This document shows, piece after piece, positions 8,991 through 17,521 of a stretch of 63,332 nucleotides of DNA (its first letter is position 1; every line of letters begins with the position of its first letter). The position numbers were made by a program, and so were the translations under genes. The stretch covers positions 1-63,332 of the forward strand of contig JANYGW010000037.1 in the NCBI GenBank assembly GCA_025359245.1. The letters are read 5' to 3'. The notes under the pieces were generated by a model. The model had not been told where the DNA came from, made no database searches, and was given only the letters and a program-made list of their open reading frames with translations. The DNA comes from Massilia sp. (GTDB lineage: Bacteria; Pseudomonadota; Gammaproteobacteria; Burkholderiales; Burkholderiaceae_D).

Positions 8991-10427
8991 ATGAAATCAT
9001 TGACCCTGTGCGCGCTGCTGGCGCTGGCCGGCTGCACCACTGTCGGAAAAGATTTTGTCGAACCGGCCGCCACTCCGGCCGCAGCCTGGCGCCATGCCGA
9101 GGCGGCGCGCGCCGACAGCGCCCGCCTGCCGGCCGCATGGTGGACCGTGTTCAACGACGCCACCCTGAACGCGCTCGAGCAGCGCGCCGTGCGCGACAAC
9201 GCCGGCGTCAAGGCCAGCGCGCAGCGCTTGCTGCAGGCGCAGGCCCAGCTGGGCACCTTGCGCGCCGCGCAGGCGCCGAGCGTGAACTTGTCCACCTCGG
9301 CCGCCAATACCCGTTCGTCGGCGCTGACGGCGCAGAGCCTGGCCCTGGGCGGGCGCTCGATCAAGGGCGACAACTACACGGTCGGCGCTGCGCTGTCGTA
9401 TGAGCTGGACCTGTGGGGACGGGTGCGGCGCGTGGTCGAAGCGGCCGACGCCCAGGCACTGGCCACCCAGGACGAACGCGATGGCGTGATCCTGCTGCTG
9501 TCGGCCCAGGTCGCGAGCACCTACTGGCAACTGCGCGGCATGGACGCCGAGCAGGCGATCCTCAAGGATGCGCTGGGCGCGCGCGTCGAAGCGCAGCAGG
9601 TGGTCGAGGCGCGCTTTAACGGCGGCCTGACCAACGAACTCGATGTTGCGCGCTCGCGCGTCGAACGCGCCAACGCCGAAGCCGACCTGGTCGAAGTGCA
9701 GCGCCAGCGTAGCCTGCTCGAACACAGCCTGGCGGTGCTGGCCGGCGTGTCGCCGTCGTCGCCGCTGGTGGCCGCCGCTGCCAGCCCGGCGCTGCCGCAG
9801 CCGCCGGCGATTCCGGTCGGCCTGCCGGCCAGCCTGCTGGCGCAGCGGCCCGACCTGGCCGCCAGCGTGGCCGGCCTGCGCGCGGCCAACGCCAACGTGG
9901 CCGTGGCCGAAGGCGCGTTCTATCCGTCGCTGTCGTTGACCGGCAATTTCGGCTACGCGTCCGAAAGCCTCGGCGACCTCGCCAAGAGCGGCGCGCGCCA
10001 GTTTTCGATCGGACCGCTGGCGCTGTCGCTGCCGCTGTTCGACGGCGGGCGCAACAAGGCCAACCTGGCGCTGTCGAAGGCGCGCTACGGCGAGGCGCTG
10101 GCCAATCATGAAGGCAAGCTGCTGACGGCGCTGCGCGAAGTCGAGGATGCGCTGTCGGACGTCGAGCAGCGCGCCAAGCAAGGCGACGTGCAGCAACTGT
10201 CGCAGCTGGCGGCCGCGCGCGCGGTGCTGGTGGCCAAGGCGCGCTACGAGCGCGGCCTGTCGACCTACCTGGACGTGACGGATGCGCAGCGCAGCTCGCT
10301 GGCCGCCGACCGCGCCGCCGCCCAGATCCGCACCCAGCGCCTGCTGGCCACGGTGGCGGTGGCCCGTTCGCTGGGCGGCGGCTGGACCCCGCAGGCGCCG
10401 CTGGCCACGATCGCCAACACGAAATAA
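8991..10427 (+). CDS. Outer-membrane efflux lipoprotein, NodT/OprM family
   Basis: A 478-residue TolC-like channel that completes the tripartite pump. It has a lipoprotein signal (MKSLTLCALLALAGC, lipobox LAGC), then two internally repeated outer-membrane-factor halves with long Ala/Gln/Arg-rich helices. Family marks are WWTVFNDATLNALEQRA near the start, SYELDLWGRVRR (the usual YEIDLWGR), and LPLFDGGR in the second half. The ATG at 8991 is used since it gives a proper lipoprotein signal; a start at 8973 would put six unlikely residues before it. Operon position directly after the MFS gene supports the role. Confidence 0.93.
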   Translation: MKSLTLCALLALAGCTTVGKDFVEPAATPAAAWRHAEAARADSARLPAAWWTVFNDATLNALEQRAVRDNAGVKASAQRLLQAQAQLGTLRAAQAPSVNLSTSAANTRSSALTAQSLALGGRSIKGDNYTVGAALSYELDLWGRVRRVVEAADAQALATQDERDGVILLLSAQVASTYWQLRGMDAEQAILKDALGARVEAQQVVEARFNGGLTNELDVARSRVERANAEADLVEVQRQRSLLEHSLAVLAGVSPSSPLVAAAASPALPQPPAIPVGLPASLLAQRPDLAASVAGLRAANANVAVAEGAFYPSLSLTGNFGYASESLGDLAKSGARQFSIGPLALSLPLFDGGRNKANLALSKARYGEALANHEGKLLTALREVEDALSDVEQRAKQGDVQQLSQLAAARAVLVAKARYERGLSTYLDVTDAQRSSLAADRAAAQIRTQRLLATVAVARSLGGGWTPQAPLATIANTK

Positions 10428-10465
10428 TTTGTAGCGCGGAACAGCGCCGGCCGGGGCCGCTCGGA

Positions 10466-10486
10466 TTACAATGCTCAACATTGCAA
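10466..10486 (+). promoter_or_regulatory. Inverted repeat with a -10-like box before the M49-like peptidase gene
   Basis: TTACAATG (10466-10473) is mirrored by CATTGCAA (10479-10486) with one mismatch. The left arm contains TACAAT, a good -10 element, which would start transcription about 28 bases before the ATG at 10506. A palindrome on the -10 box could be a repressor site. No -35 box is obvious. Confidence 0.4.
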
Positions 10487-10505
10487 TCTCGACCACCAAG
10501 GACCC

Positions 10506-12224
10506 ATGAAGACGCTTTTCCTTCCCCTGTGCTTTCTGCTCGGCGCCGGCACTGCCGCCGCCGCGCCTGTCGTCGGCCCGCACGTGGCCACCGTCGCCGA
10601 ACTCGATGTGATGGCCAGGCGCTACGCCCCGGTCGACCTGCGCGCCGATGTGGCCGCGCTGTCGGCGGGCGACCGCGCGGCGATCGTCAAGCTGATCGAA
10701 GCGGCCAAGATCGTCGACGTGCTGCAGCTGCGCCAGCGCTGGTCCGGCAACGAAGCCTTGTGGAACGTGCTGAAAAAAGACCACACGCCGCTGGGCAAGG
10801 CGCGCCTCGATTACTTCTGGCTGAACAAGGGACCGTGGTCCATCCTCGACAATAACCAGTCCTTCATGCCGGTCGACTTCAAGGGCATCAAGGTGCCGGC
10901 CAAGAAGCCCGAGGCGGGCAATTTCTATCCGGAAGGCGCCACCAAGGCCGCGCTGGAAACCTGGATCAATGCGCTGCCGGCCAAGGACAAGGAACAGGCC
11001 CAATGGTTCTTCACCACCATCCGCAGCAGCGCCGACGGCAAGTTCAAGACGGTCAAGTATTGCGACGAATACAAGGCCGAGCTGGACAAGCTGGCCAAGC
11101 TGCTGCACGAGGCGGCCGCGTCCACCGACAACGCATCGCTGAAAAAATTCCTGAACCTGCGCGCCGACGCCTTCCTGTCCAACGATTACCTGGCGTCGGA
11201 CTTCGCCTGGATGGACCTCGACTCGCCGGTCGACATCACGATCGGGCCGTACGAAACCTATAACGACGAGCTGTTCGGCTACAAGGCCGCGTTCGAAGCC
11301 TACGTCAATATCCGCGACCAGAAGGAAACCCAGAAGCTGGACTTCTTCAGCAAGCACATGCAGGAGCTGGAAGACAACCTGCCGCTCGAGAAGAAATACC
11401 GCAACGCCAAGGTCGGCGCGCTGGCGCCGATGGTGGTGGTCAACCAGGTGTACGGCGCCGGCGACGGCAACATGGGCGTGCAGACGGCCGCCTACAACCT
11501 GCCCAACGACGAGCGCATCATTAGCGCGCGCGGCTCCAAGCGCATCATGCTCAAGAACGTGCAGGAAGCCAAGTTCAAGTCGACCCTGACCCCGATCGCC
11601 AAGCTGGTGCTGCGACCGGATGCGCTGGCCGACCTCGACTTCGATGCCTTCTTCACGCACATCCTGGCCCATGAAATCACGCACGGCCTCGGTCCGCACA
11701 TCACCAGGAACAACGGCAAGGCATCGACGCCGCGCCAGGACTTGAAGGAAAGCTACGCGACGATCGAGGAAGCCAAGGCCGACATCGCCGGTTTGTGGGC
11801 GCTCGCTTACATGATGGACAAGGGCCAGCTGAAGGACACGCTGGGGCAGGGCGATGCAGCCGAGCACAAGCTGTACAACACCTTCCTGGCGTCGGCCTTC
11901 CGCACGCTGCATTTCGGGATGACCGATTCGCATGCGCGCGGCATGGCGATCCAGCTCAATTATCTGCTCGACAAGGGCGGCTTCGTGTCGCACGGCGATG
12001 GCACGTTCTCGACCGATTTCAAGAAGATCAAGCAGGCCGTGACGGACCTGAACCGCGAATTCCTGACCATCGAGGCGAGCGGCGACTATGCGCGCGCGAC
12101 CGCCCTGATGAGCAAATACGTCGTCATCCGGCCGGACGTGCAAAAGGCTTTGGACAAGATGAAAATCGTGCCGAACGACATACGGCCAACGTTTAGCACA
12201 GCCGCCACGCTGAAGGCCAAATAA
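10506..12224 (+). CDS. Exported M49-like zinc peptidase (dipeptidyl-peptidase III relative)
   Basis: A 572-residue protein with a signal peptide (MKTLFLPLCFLLGAGTAAAA). It is related to bacterial M49-like zinc hydrolases: HEITHGLGPH (about residues 389-398) gives two zinc-binding His and the catalytic Glu, and EEAKADIAGLWAL (about 421-433) gives the third ligand, in the same spacing as the two motifs of dipeptidyl-peptidase III. Classical M49 enzymes have HEXXXH; here it is the shorter HEXXH form seen in the bacterial branch. Substrates are probably short peptides in the periplasm, though some relatives have lost activity. It stands alone, with its own terminator at 12247. Confidence 0.8.
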   Translation: MKTLFLPLCFLLGAGTAAAAPVVGPHVATVAELDVMARRYAPVDLRADVAALSAGDRAAIVKLIEAAKIVDVLQLRQRWSGNEALWNVLKKDHTPLGKARLDYFWLNKGPWSILDNNQSFMPVDFKGIKVPAKKPEAGNFYPEGATKAALETWINALPAKDKEQAQWFFTTIRSSADGKFKTVKYCDEYKAELDKLAKLLHEAAASTDNASLKKFLNLRADAFLSNDYLASDFAWMDLDSPVDITIGPYETYNDELFGYKAAFEAYVNIRDQKETQKLDFFSKHMQELEDNLPLEKKYRNAKVGALAPMVVVNQVYGAGDGNMGVQTAAYNLPNDERIISARGSKRIMLKNVQEAKFKSTLTPIAKLVLRPDALADLDFDAFFTHILAHEITHGLGPHITRNNGKASTPRQDLKESYATIEEAKADIAGLWALAYMMDKGQLKDTLGQGDAAEHKLYNTFLASAFRTLHFGMTDSHARGMAIQLNYLLDKGGFVSHGDGTFSTDFKKIKQAVTDLNREFLTIEASGDYARATALMSKYVVIRPDVQKALDKMKIVPNDIRPTFSTAATLKAK

Positions 12225-12246
12225 GCGCATTTGGCAAGATTTCCGG

Positions 12247-12283
12247 AATGCCGTTCAGCGAATAACTGAACGGCATTTTTTTC
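12247..12283 (+). terminator. Intrinsic terminator after the M49-like gene
   Basis: AATGCCGTTCAG and CTGAACGGCATT form a perfect 12-bp stem with a 7-base loop, followed by a T-run. Confidence 0.93.
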
Positions 12284-12406
12284 GTCGGCAACGTGCTTGT
12301 CAGTGCGATATTGATGTTTTTCCATGTGGAAATATATTTTCAAAAAGGGCTGTAGTGCGCCAAAGAATTGCCGATAGGCATGTATGGACCTGATGAGGAA
12401 TCCGCC

Positions 12407-13075
12407 ATGTTCAAGCATATTCTGAGCGCGACGCTCTTTCTTTTTCCCGCCTTCGCCAGCGCCGGCGCGGCCTTGACCGACATGGAGATCCGCTGGCTGC
12501 AAGCGGCCGCGCCCGTGTTGGCCTATTCCCAGCGCATCAAGCTGCCGATCGACATCATCGTGCAACCGGTGGCGCGTCCGAATGACGTGCCGATGGCGAT
12601 GGGCTTTGCCGACGGCCGCTGCAAGCTGGTGCTGTCGATGCGCGGCAATCCGGACGCCGAGAAAGTGCTGGACCAGGTGCCGCAAGCCGAACGCACGGTG
12701 CTGATGGAAGCGATGGCCGCGCATGAGGTCGGCCACTGCTGGCGCTACGCCCAGGGCATCTGGCATGCGCTGCCGGCCGCGTTCGAACAGGCGGCAGATG
12801 CGCCCGCGCAGCAGGAAGTGCTGCAGACCCGGCGCGAGGAAGGCTTTGCCGACCTGGTCGCGCTGGCCTGGACCCGGCGCCAGCATCCGGACAACTACCA
12901 GCAGGTCTACGCCTGGCTGGCCACGCTGCGCAGCGAACAGAGCGTGGCCGGCGGCAGCCACGATACGCGCGCCTGGGTCCGGCTGGCCAGGGATGGCAGC
13001 GTGTTCAAGAGCGCCGCCACGCCCTTCGACGAGGCCGACCACACCTGGAGCGCCGGCGTGCGCGCCGATGAATAA
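12407..13075 (+). CDS. Secreted HEVGH protein, putative metallopeptidase (tandem copy 1)
   Basis: A 222-residue protein with a signal peptide (MFKHILSATLFLFPAFASAG). HEVGHCWRYAQG at about 106-117 is a zinc-peptidase motif (HEXXH), and EEGFADLVALAW at about 144-155 looks like the third-ligand helix. A Cys follows the second His, and another lies in the GRCKLVLSMR segment. The gene end overlaps the next gene by 8 bases; both products have HEVGHC at the same residue number, the same EE-FAD-AW helix and the same segment order, so they are paralogues from a tandem duplication. I know no named family; peptidase activity is inferred from the motif alone. Confidence 0.75.
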   Translation: MFKHILSATLFLFPAFASAGAALTDMEIRWLQAAAPVLAYSQRIKLPIDIIVQPVARPNDVPMAMGFADGRCKLVLSMRGNPDAEKVLDQVPQAERTVLMEAMAAHEVGHCWRYAQGIWHALPAAFEQAADAPAQQEVLQTRREEGFADLVALAWTRRQHPDNYQQVYAWLATLRSEQSVAGGSHDTRAWVRLARDGSVFKSAATPFDEADHTWSAGVRADE

Positions 13076-13721
13076 GCAGCTGGCCGTGCTGGCGCTGCTG
13101 GCCGCGGCGGCGCTGCCGGCGCTGGCCGGCGCGCCGGCCAGCGAAGCGCAATGGATCGCCGCCGCCAGCGCGGCAGTCGCGTTCGGCCAGGCCCAGGGCT
13201 TGCCGATCGCGCTCGACGTGCAGGGCGGCGCCGGCCTGCCCGGCCACACCCCGGTTGGCCTGCAGAGCGCGGTGGGGCGCTGCACGCTGGTGGTGTCGGT
13301 GCGCGACAATCCCAGCGCCGAGCGCGTCAGCGCGATGGTCGACCCGGCCCTGCTCGAGCTGTTCTTGGCCGGCGCCGCCATGCATGAGGTGGGGCATTGC
13401 TACCGGCGCCTGCATGGTTATCCGCACAACGAACAATTGCTGCCCATCGTCGCCTGGATCGGCCCGGTCAAAGCCTGGTTCGCGCAGCGCGTGCGCACCG
13501 AGGAAGCGTTTGCCGACCTGACCGAGGCGGCCTGGCTGGCGCGCTACCATCCACAGCAGTTCGGACCGGTGATGGGCGAAGTGCTGAAGGTGCGCACCCG
13601 CTTTCGCGAACCGAAGCACGACACGCTGGCCTGGATCGAAAATGCCATCGCGCAAGGCCCGCAGGATGACGGACAGGACTTGTTCTTGCTGGCTGATCAA
13701 CACCTGCTCGGATATCGCTGA
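13068..13721 (+). CDS. Secreted HEVGH protein, putative metallopeptidase (tandem copy 2)
   Basis: A 217-residue paralogue of the preceding gene product, starting within its last codons (ATG at 13068, 8-base overlap), which suggests translational coupling. It has a signal peptide (MNKQLAVLALLAAAALPALA), GRCTLVVSVRDNPSAE matching GRCKLVLSMRGNPDAE of copy 1, HEVGHCYRRLHG at about residue 106 and TEEAFADLTEAAW at about 144. The two proteins diverge elsewhere, so the duplication is not recent. They may work as a pair, possibly a heterodimer; this is a guess from the coupling. No database family is assigned. Confidence 0.75.
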   Translation: MNKQLAVLALLAAAALPALAGAPASEAQWIAAASAAVAFGQAQGLPIALDVQGGAGLPGHTPVGLQSAVGRCTLVVSVRDNPSAERVSAMVDPALLELFLAGAAMHEVGHCYRRLHGYPHNEQLLPIVAWIGPVKAWFAQRVRTEEAFADLTEAAWLARYHPQQFGPVMGEVLKVRTRFREPKHDTLAWIENAIAQGPQDDGQDLFLLADQHLLGYR

Positions 13722-13810
13722 TTTTTCCCTTTGTACGTACGTTCACGCACAGAGCCATCAGGCGCTTGTGCAGTTCAATGTCGTACCAACAACCGTCAAA
13801 GGGAAACACC

Positions 13811-14614
13811 ATGAAACCGATCCTAGCTACCGTGCTGGCCAGCGCGCTGGCCCTGGCCGTGTCCAGTGCCTACGCCATCGACAACAAACAGGATAGTGCC
13901 GCCTACCGCGCGATGACCCAGCAGGCTGCGGCAGACTACAAGGTGGCCGCCGCCAAGTGCACCGGCATGCGCGGCAACGAACGCGCCGTCTGCCTCGACG
14001 AAGCCAAGGTGGCGCGCGCCCGCGTCAATGCCGACGCGGTCGCCCAGCACAACAACACCCGCGCGCTGCGCATGTCGACCCGCACCGCGCTGGCCAACGC
14101 CGAGCATGCGCTGGCGACGGTCAGGTGCGCGGCGATGGCCGCTTCCGAAAAAGACAGCTGCCTGGCCGATGCCCGCTCGGTGCAGATGGCGGCGCTGGCC
14201 GACGCCAAGGCGGACCGCGATGTCCAGGTGGCCGCAACGGCCGCCCAGCCCGATCGCAGCGCCACCCCGACGCTGGCGCAAAAGACCGAGAATGCCGCTG
14301 ACACGGCCGTGCAGAAAACCAAGGATGCCGCCGCCACCGTGGCCGGCAAGACCGAGCGGGCCGGCGAGGCCGCCGGCAATATCGCCGCCAACACCGGCAA
14401 GGCGGTCGCCGACTCGGTCATCACCACCAAGGTCAAGGCCGACCTGTTCAAGGAGCCTGAGCTGAGCGCGATGGCGATCCACGTCGAGACCGAGAAAGGG
14501 GTCGTCATGCTGAGCGGCTTCGTCGACACCAAGGCCGATGCCGACAAGGCCGTGCAGCTGGCCAAGAGCGTCGAGGGCGTGACCCAGGTCAAGAGCGCGA
14601 TCAAGGTCAAATAA
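13811..14614 (+). CDS. Exported BON-domain protein
   Basis: A 267-residue protein with a signal peptide ending near AYAIDN (about residue 23). The middle is Ala/Lys/Thr-rich and helical, with repeated AxxKTxxAA units (about 155-200) like those of LEA-type or apolipoprotein-like proteins. The last 65 residues are a BON domain (DSVITTKVKADLFKEPELSA, then GVVMLSGFVDTKADADKAVQ), as in OsmY, which binds phospholipid and protects the envelope during stress. Two Cys pairs lie in the N-terminal part (KCTGMRGNERAVCLDEAK; RCAAMAASEKDSCLADAR), suggesting a duplicated disulfide hairpin. The start has a modest upstream AAAGGGAAA. It is likely a periplasmic stress protein. Confidence 0.85.
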   Translation: MKPILATVLASALALAVSSAYAIDNKQDSAAYRAMTQQAAADYKVAAAKCTGMRGNERAVCLDEAKVARARVNADAVAQHNNTRALRMSTRTALANAEHALATVRCAAMAASEKDSCLADARSVQMAALADAKADRDVQVAATAAQPDRSATPTLAQKTENAADTAVQKTKDAAATVAGKTERAGEAAGNIAANTGKAVADSVITTKVKADLFKEPELSAMAIHVETEKGVVMLSGFVDTKADADKAVQLAKSVEGVTQVKSAIKVK

Positions 14615-14630
14615 GCCTCCTTGGTCCGGC

Positions 14631-14654
14631 TGCAATGCCCGTTGTGGCATTGCA
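14631..14654 (+). terminator. Hairpin after the BON gene, without T-run
   Basis: TGCAATGCC and GGCATTGCA form a perfect 9-bp stem with a 6-base loop 17 bases after the stop codon. The missing U-tract makes it a weak terminator or an mRNA-stabilising hairpin. Confidence 0.45.
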
Positions 14655-14710
14655 GTCACCCGGCGCGCGCGTGCCCAGTACTTTTTTGCTTGGGCGCGTC
14701 TGGTCAAGGG

Positions 14711-14716
14711 TATAAT
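14711..14716 (+). promoter_or_regulatory. Consensus -10 box immediately before the HDOD gene
   Basis: TATAAT lies six bases before the GTG start codon at 14723, so transcription would begin at or beside the start codon. TTGCTT (14686-14691) or TTGGGC (14690-14695) could serve as -35, with spacings of 19 or 15 bases. No ribosome-binding site is visible, which fits a leaderless mRNA. Confidence 0.55.
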
Positions 14717-14722
14717 TTTCTC

Positions 14723-15562
14723 GTGAATAGACTAGAAGCCTTCGGATACATTGCCGCCCAAGCCGCGCGTGGGGAAATCAGCCTCCCGACCAGTGTCAAC
14801 GCCGCCTTGCGCCTGCAAATTGCCCTCGACAACCCCGATTGTCATATTGAAGACGCCATCAAGCTGGTGCTGGGCGAACCGCAACTGGCCGCGCGCACTG
14901 TCGCGCTGGCCAACTCGGCCGCCTTCAACCGCAACGGCGATTCCACCATCACCAACGTGCGCGCGGCGGTCATGCGGGTCGGCTACCGCAGCCTGCAAAC
15001 GCTGGTCGCCAGCCTGGTGGTGCGCCAGTTCGGCAGCCGCATCGTCGACCCGGCGCTGCGCGCCAAGGCCGAGCAGTTGTGGGAGCATACCGCCCACGTG
15101 GCGGCGCTGGCCCAGGTGATCGCGCGGCGCGTCACCTTCATCAATCCCGACACCGCCATGTTCGCCGCCATCGTGCACGAGGTGGGCGGCTTTTATCTGC
15201 TGTCGCGCGCCGATGAATTCCCCGGCTTGCTGGATGAAGATCCTGAAAAATGGGCCGAGCTGTGCGAGGAAGTGGTCAGCCGTGAAGTGCTCAAGAAACT
15301 CGCCGTGCCGGAACTGGTGGCCAATTCCATCCTGGCCTTGCGCGACGGCTGGCTGACCATGCCGCCGAGCACCTTGCTCGATACGCTGCTGCTGGCCAAC
15401 CAGTTCGCCCCGGTGCCGTCGCCGCTGGGCGGGCGCGTGTCGCAAATGCCCGAGCACGCCGATTCGGTGCTCGACTTCGTGATCGACGACGCCACGCTGC
15501 ACAGCATCCTGCTCGAATCCGAGGAAGAAGTGCGCTCGATGAGCGCGGCGCTGCTGGTTTAG
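14723..15562 (+). CDS. HDOD-domain signalling protein
   Basis: A 279-residue cytosolic protein made of a single HDOD domain, a degenerate relative of HD phosphohydrolases found in bacterial signalling. Typical segments are the start ISLPTSVNAALRLQIALDNP, ARTVALANSAAFNR, VGYRSLQTLVASLVV and FAAIVHEVGGFYLL, where the HD residues are replaced. The GTG at 14723 is chosen because the HDOD fold begins right after it; an upstream frame to 14621 has no family similarity. The 3' end overlaps the convergent DUF218 gene by four bases, so each stop codon lies inside the other gene. The partner is unknown; such proteins often act with GGDEF/EAL or chemotaxis-like systems. Confidence 0.85.
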   Translation: MNRLEAFGYIAAQAARGEISLPTSVNAALRLQIALDNPDCHIEDAIKLVLGEPQLAARTVALANSAAFNRNGDSTITNVRAAVMRVGYRSLQTLVASLVVRQFGSRIVDPALRAKAEQLWEHTAHVAALAQVIARRVTFINPDTAMFAAIVHEVGGFYLLSRADEFPGLLDEDPEKWAELCEEVVSREVLKKLAVPELVANSILALRDGWLTMPPSTLLDTLLLANQFAPVPSPLGGRVSQMPEHADSVLDFVIDDATLHSILLESEEEVRSMSAALLV

Positions 15563-16371
15563 GGTTTCACTGCATGCGGGCGCGCGGCGTCCGGCGCGGC
15601 GTCCGGCGCGGGACCGCGCACGCGCATCCAGGCCAGGCCAAGCCATTCGTGGAAGGCGTAAAACGAGCGGTGCAATCCTTCCGCAGTCGGCACCAGCATC
15701 GTCGGAGACCACTTCCTCCCTGAATAGAACAGCGTCGGCGCGGCCACCACTTCGATGCCGTTGCGTTCAAACTCGGCTTGCGAACGGGGCATGTGCAGCG
15801 CCTGGGTGACCAGCAGCACGCGCCGGATTCCGGCGGCCTTGAGCATACGCGCGCTGAGGACGGCATTGGCGGCCGTGTCGGCCGACTGGTCCTCGATCCA
15901 GGTCACCGGCGTCTTGAAGTCCTCGCGCAGCACGCGTGCCATCATGGCCGCCAGCGGCTGCACGCCGGGTGCGCCGAGGCCGCCGCTGACGAGCACCGGC
16001 AGGCCGGTCGCCTGCTGCAGGTGGGCCGCATAGTGCATGCGCACCAGCGTGACCTGGTCGGGCATGTCCAGGCCGCCATATTCGGGCGCGCCTTCGACAC
16101 TGCCGGCACTGAGCACCACGATGGCTTGCGCGCCGCCGGCGCGCCGCAGGTCGAGCGGGGCGGTGCGCTGCTCCAGCGGCGCGGCCAGCAGCAGCGCGCC
16201 CGCATTGGTGGAGATGATCAGCAGCGCGACGACGCTGGCGGCGGCCAGCGTGCGCCCGGTGCGCGGCCAGCGCCGCTGCAGCAGGTAGCCGATCCCGATC
16301 AGCAGGAACAGGTTGGCCGGCGGCATGATGGCCATCCGCAGCAGGGTGTTCGCAATGTGGCTCAGTTGCAT
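15559..16371 (-). CDS. DUF218 (YdcF/ElyC-like) membrane protein
   Basis: A 270-residue protein with two N-terminal membrane helices (about residues 15-32 and 42-60) followed by a DUF218 domain: AIVVLSAGSVEGAPEYGG at its start, VLVSGGLGAPG, then the conserved EDQSADTAANAVLSARML and VLLVTQALHMPRSQAEFE. ElyC and SanA relatives act in envelope polysaccharide or peptidoglycan lipid-carrier metabolism, but the reaction is not firmly known. The ATG at 16371 (MQLSHIANTLL) fits the membrane topology better than the ATG at 16428. It converges on the HDOD gene with a four-base overlap. Confidence 0.85.
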   Translation of the reverse strand: MQLSHIANTLLRMAIMPPANLFLLIGIGYLLQRRWPRTGRTLAAASVVALLIISTNAGALLLAAPLEQRTAPLDLRRAGGAQAIVVLSAGSVEGAPEYGGLDMPDQVTLVRMHYAAHLQQATGLPVLVSGGLGAPGVQPLAAMMARVLREDFKTPVTWIEDQSADTAANAVLSARMLKAAGIRRVLLVTQALHMPRSQAEFERNGIEVVAAPTLFYSGRKWSPTMLVPTAEGLHRSFYAFHEWLGLAWMRVRGPAPDAAPDAARPHAVKP

Positions 16372-16500
16372 GAATGGCCGTAGAGTAGTGGGTGTGCGAT
16401 TATCGCAGGAACGACGGCGGGCGGGCACTTAGCAAGCGCCAAGTTTTTGCCTTTCACGCTACCCTATTTGTAATTTGATAAAACCACGCAGGAGAGCAGC

Positions 16501-17385
16501 ATGAAATGGGAAGGCAATCGCGAAAGCGACAATGTGGACGACCGGCGCGGCGAGGATGGCGGCGGTGGTGGCGGCGGTTTCGGTCTGGGCGGGCGTTCGA
16601 TCGGCATCGGGACCATCGTCATTGCGCTGATCGGCTCGGCGGTGTTCGGCATCAATCCGCTGACCATGCTGAACATGCTCAGCGGCGGGGGCGGCGGCCA
16701 GGTGCCGCAGCAGCAGGCGCCAGCGCGCCAGGCGCCGGCCAACGACCGCCAGACCCATTTCGTCAGGACCGTGCTGGCCGATACCGAAGACGTCTGGACC
16801 GAGGTGTTCAAAGCGCGCGGCGCCAGCTATGTCAAGCCGCGGCTGGTCATCTATTCGGGCCAGACGGCGACCGACTGCGGGCGCGGCCAAAGCGCCAGCG
16901 GTCCGTTCTATTGCCCGGCCGACCAGAAGGTCTACATCGACCTGAGCTTTTATGCGCTGATGCAGCAGCGCTTCGGCGTCACCGGCGAATTCGCCCAGGC
17001 CTACGTCATCGCGCACGAGGTCGGCCACCATGTGCAGCAACAGCTCGGCATTTCCGACAAGGTCCAGCGCGCGCGCGACAGCGCCTCCGAGCGCCAGTCC
17101 AATGCGCTGTCGGTCAAGCTGGAATTGCAGGCGGACTGTTTCGCCGGGGTCTGGGCCTTCCATGGCAACCAGGCGCGCGCCATCCTCGAAACGGGCGACG
17201 TCGAGTCGGCCCTGAAGGCGGCCACCGCGATCGGCGACGATGCATTGCAGCGCCAGTCGCAGGGACGGGTGGTGCCCGATTCGTTCACGCACGGCACCTC
17301 CGAACAGCGTGCGCGCTGGTTCTCGAAGGGCTTGCAGAGCGGCCAGGTCGAGCAATGCGACACCTTCGGCGCGCGCCAGCTGTGA
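16501..17385 (+). CDS. ypfJ: YpfJ-type neutral zinc metallopeptidase, membrane-anchored
   Basis: A 294-residue protein of the YpfJ family. The order is typical: MKWEGNRESDNVDDRRG start, a poly-Gly stretch (about 21-33), one membrane helix (about 36-56, IGTIVIALIGSAVFGINPLT), a Gly/Gln/Pro linker, then the periplasmic domain with AYVIAHEVGHHVQQQLG (HEXXH zinc site, about residues 166-170), ELQADCFAGVWA (third ligand) and DSFTHGTSEQRARWF. The length agrees with the family. The biological substrate is unknown. An AGGAGAGC ribosome-binding site precedes the ATG. Confidence 0.94.
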   Translation: MKWEGNRESDNVDDRRGEDGGGGGGGFGLGGRSIGIGTIVIALIGSAVFGINPLTMLNMLSGGGGGQVPQQQAPARQAPANDRQTHFVRTVLADTEDVWTEVFKARGASYVKPRLVIYSGQTATDCGRGQSASGPFYCPADQKVYIDLSFYALMQQRFGVTGEFAQAYVIAHEVGHHVQQQLGISDKVQRARDSASERQSNALSVKLELQADCFAGVWAFHGNQARAILETGDVESALKAATAIGDDALQRQSQGRVVPDSFTHGTSEQRARWFSKGLQSGQVEQCDTFGARQL

Positions 17386-17521
17386 GCGCGCTGCTGCCGC
17401 CGCCGTAACATCAGGGGCTGGTGGCCATGGCCGGTCCTTTTTTCTTGTGCGAATGGCATGCTTGGGCAATACTCTGGCGGCTTGCCATACCGATGTTTCC
17501 TCCATTTAGAAGAGCTCAATC

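Noticed and set aside
6152-9373. A 1073-codon open frame on the minus strand over the efflux genes
   Set aside because: It is antisense to three clear genes, and its product is dominated by Arg, Gly, His and Gln without any family motif; such frames are common in high-GC DNA.
8997-12230. A 1077-codon open frame on the minus strand over the outer-membrane factor and M49-like genes
   Set aside because: Same reasons: antisense, low-complexity composition, no motif; the plus-strand genes have signal peptides and family motifs.
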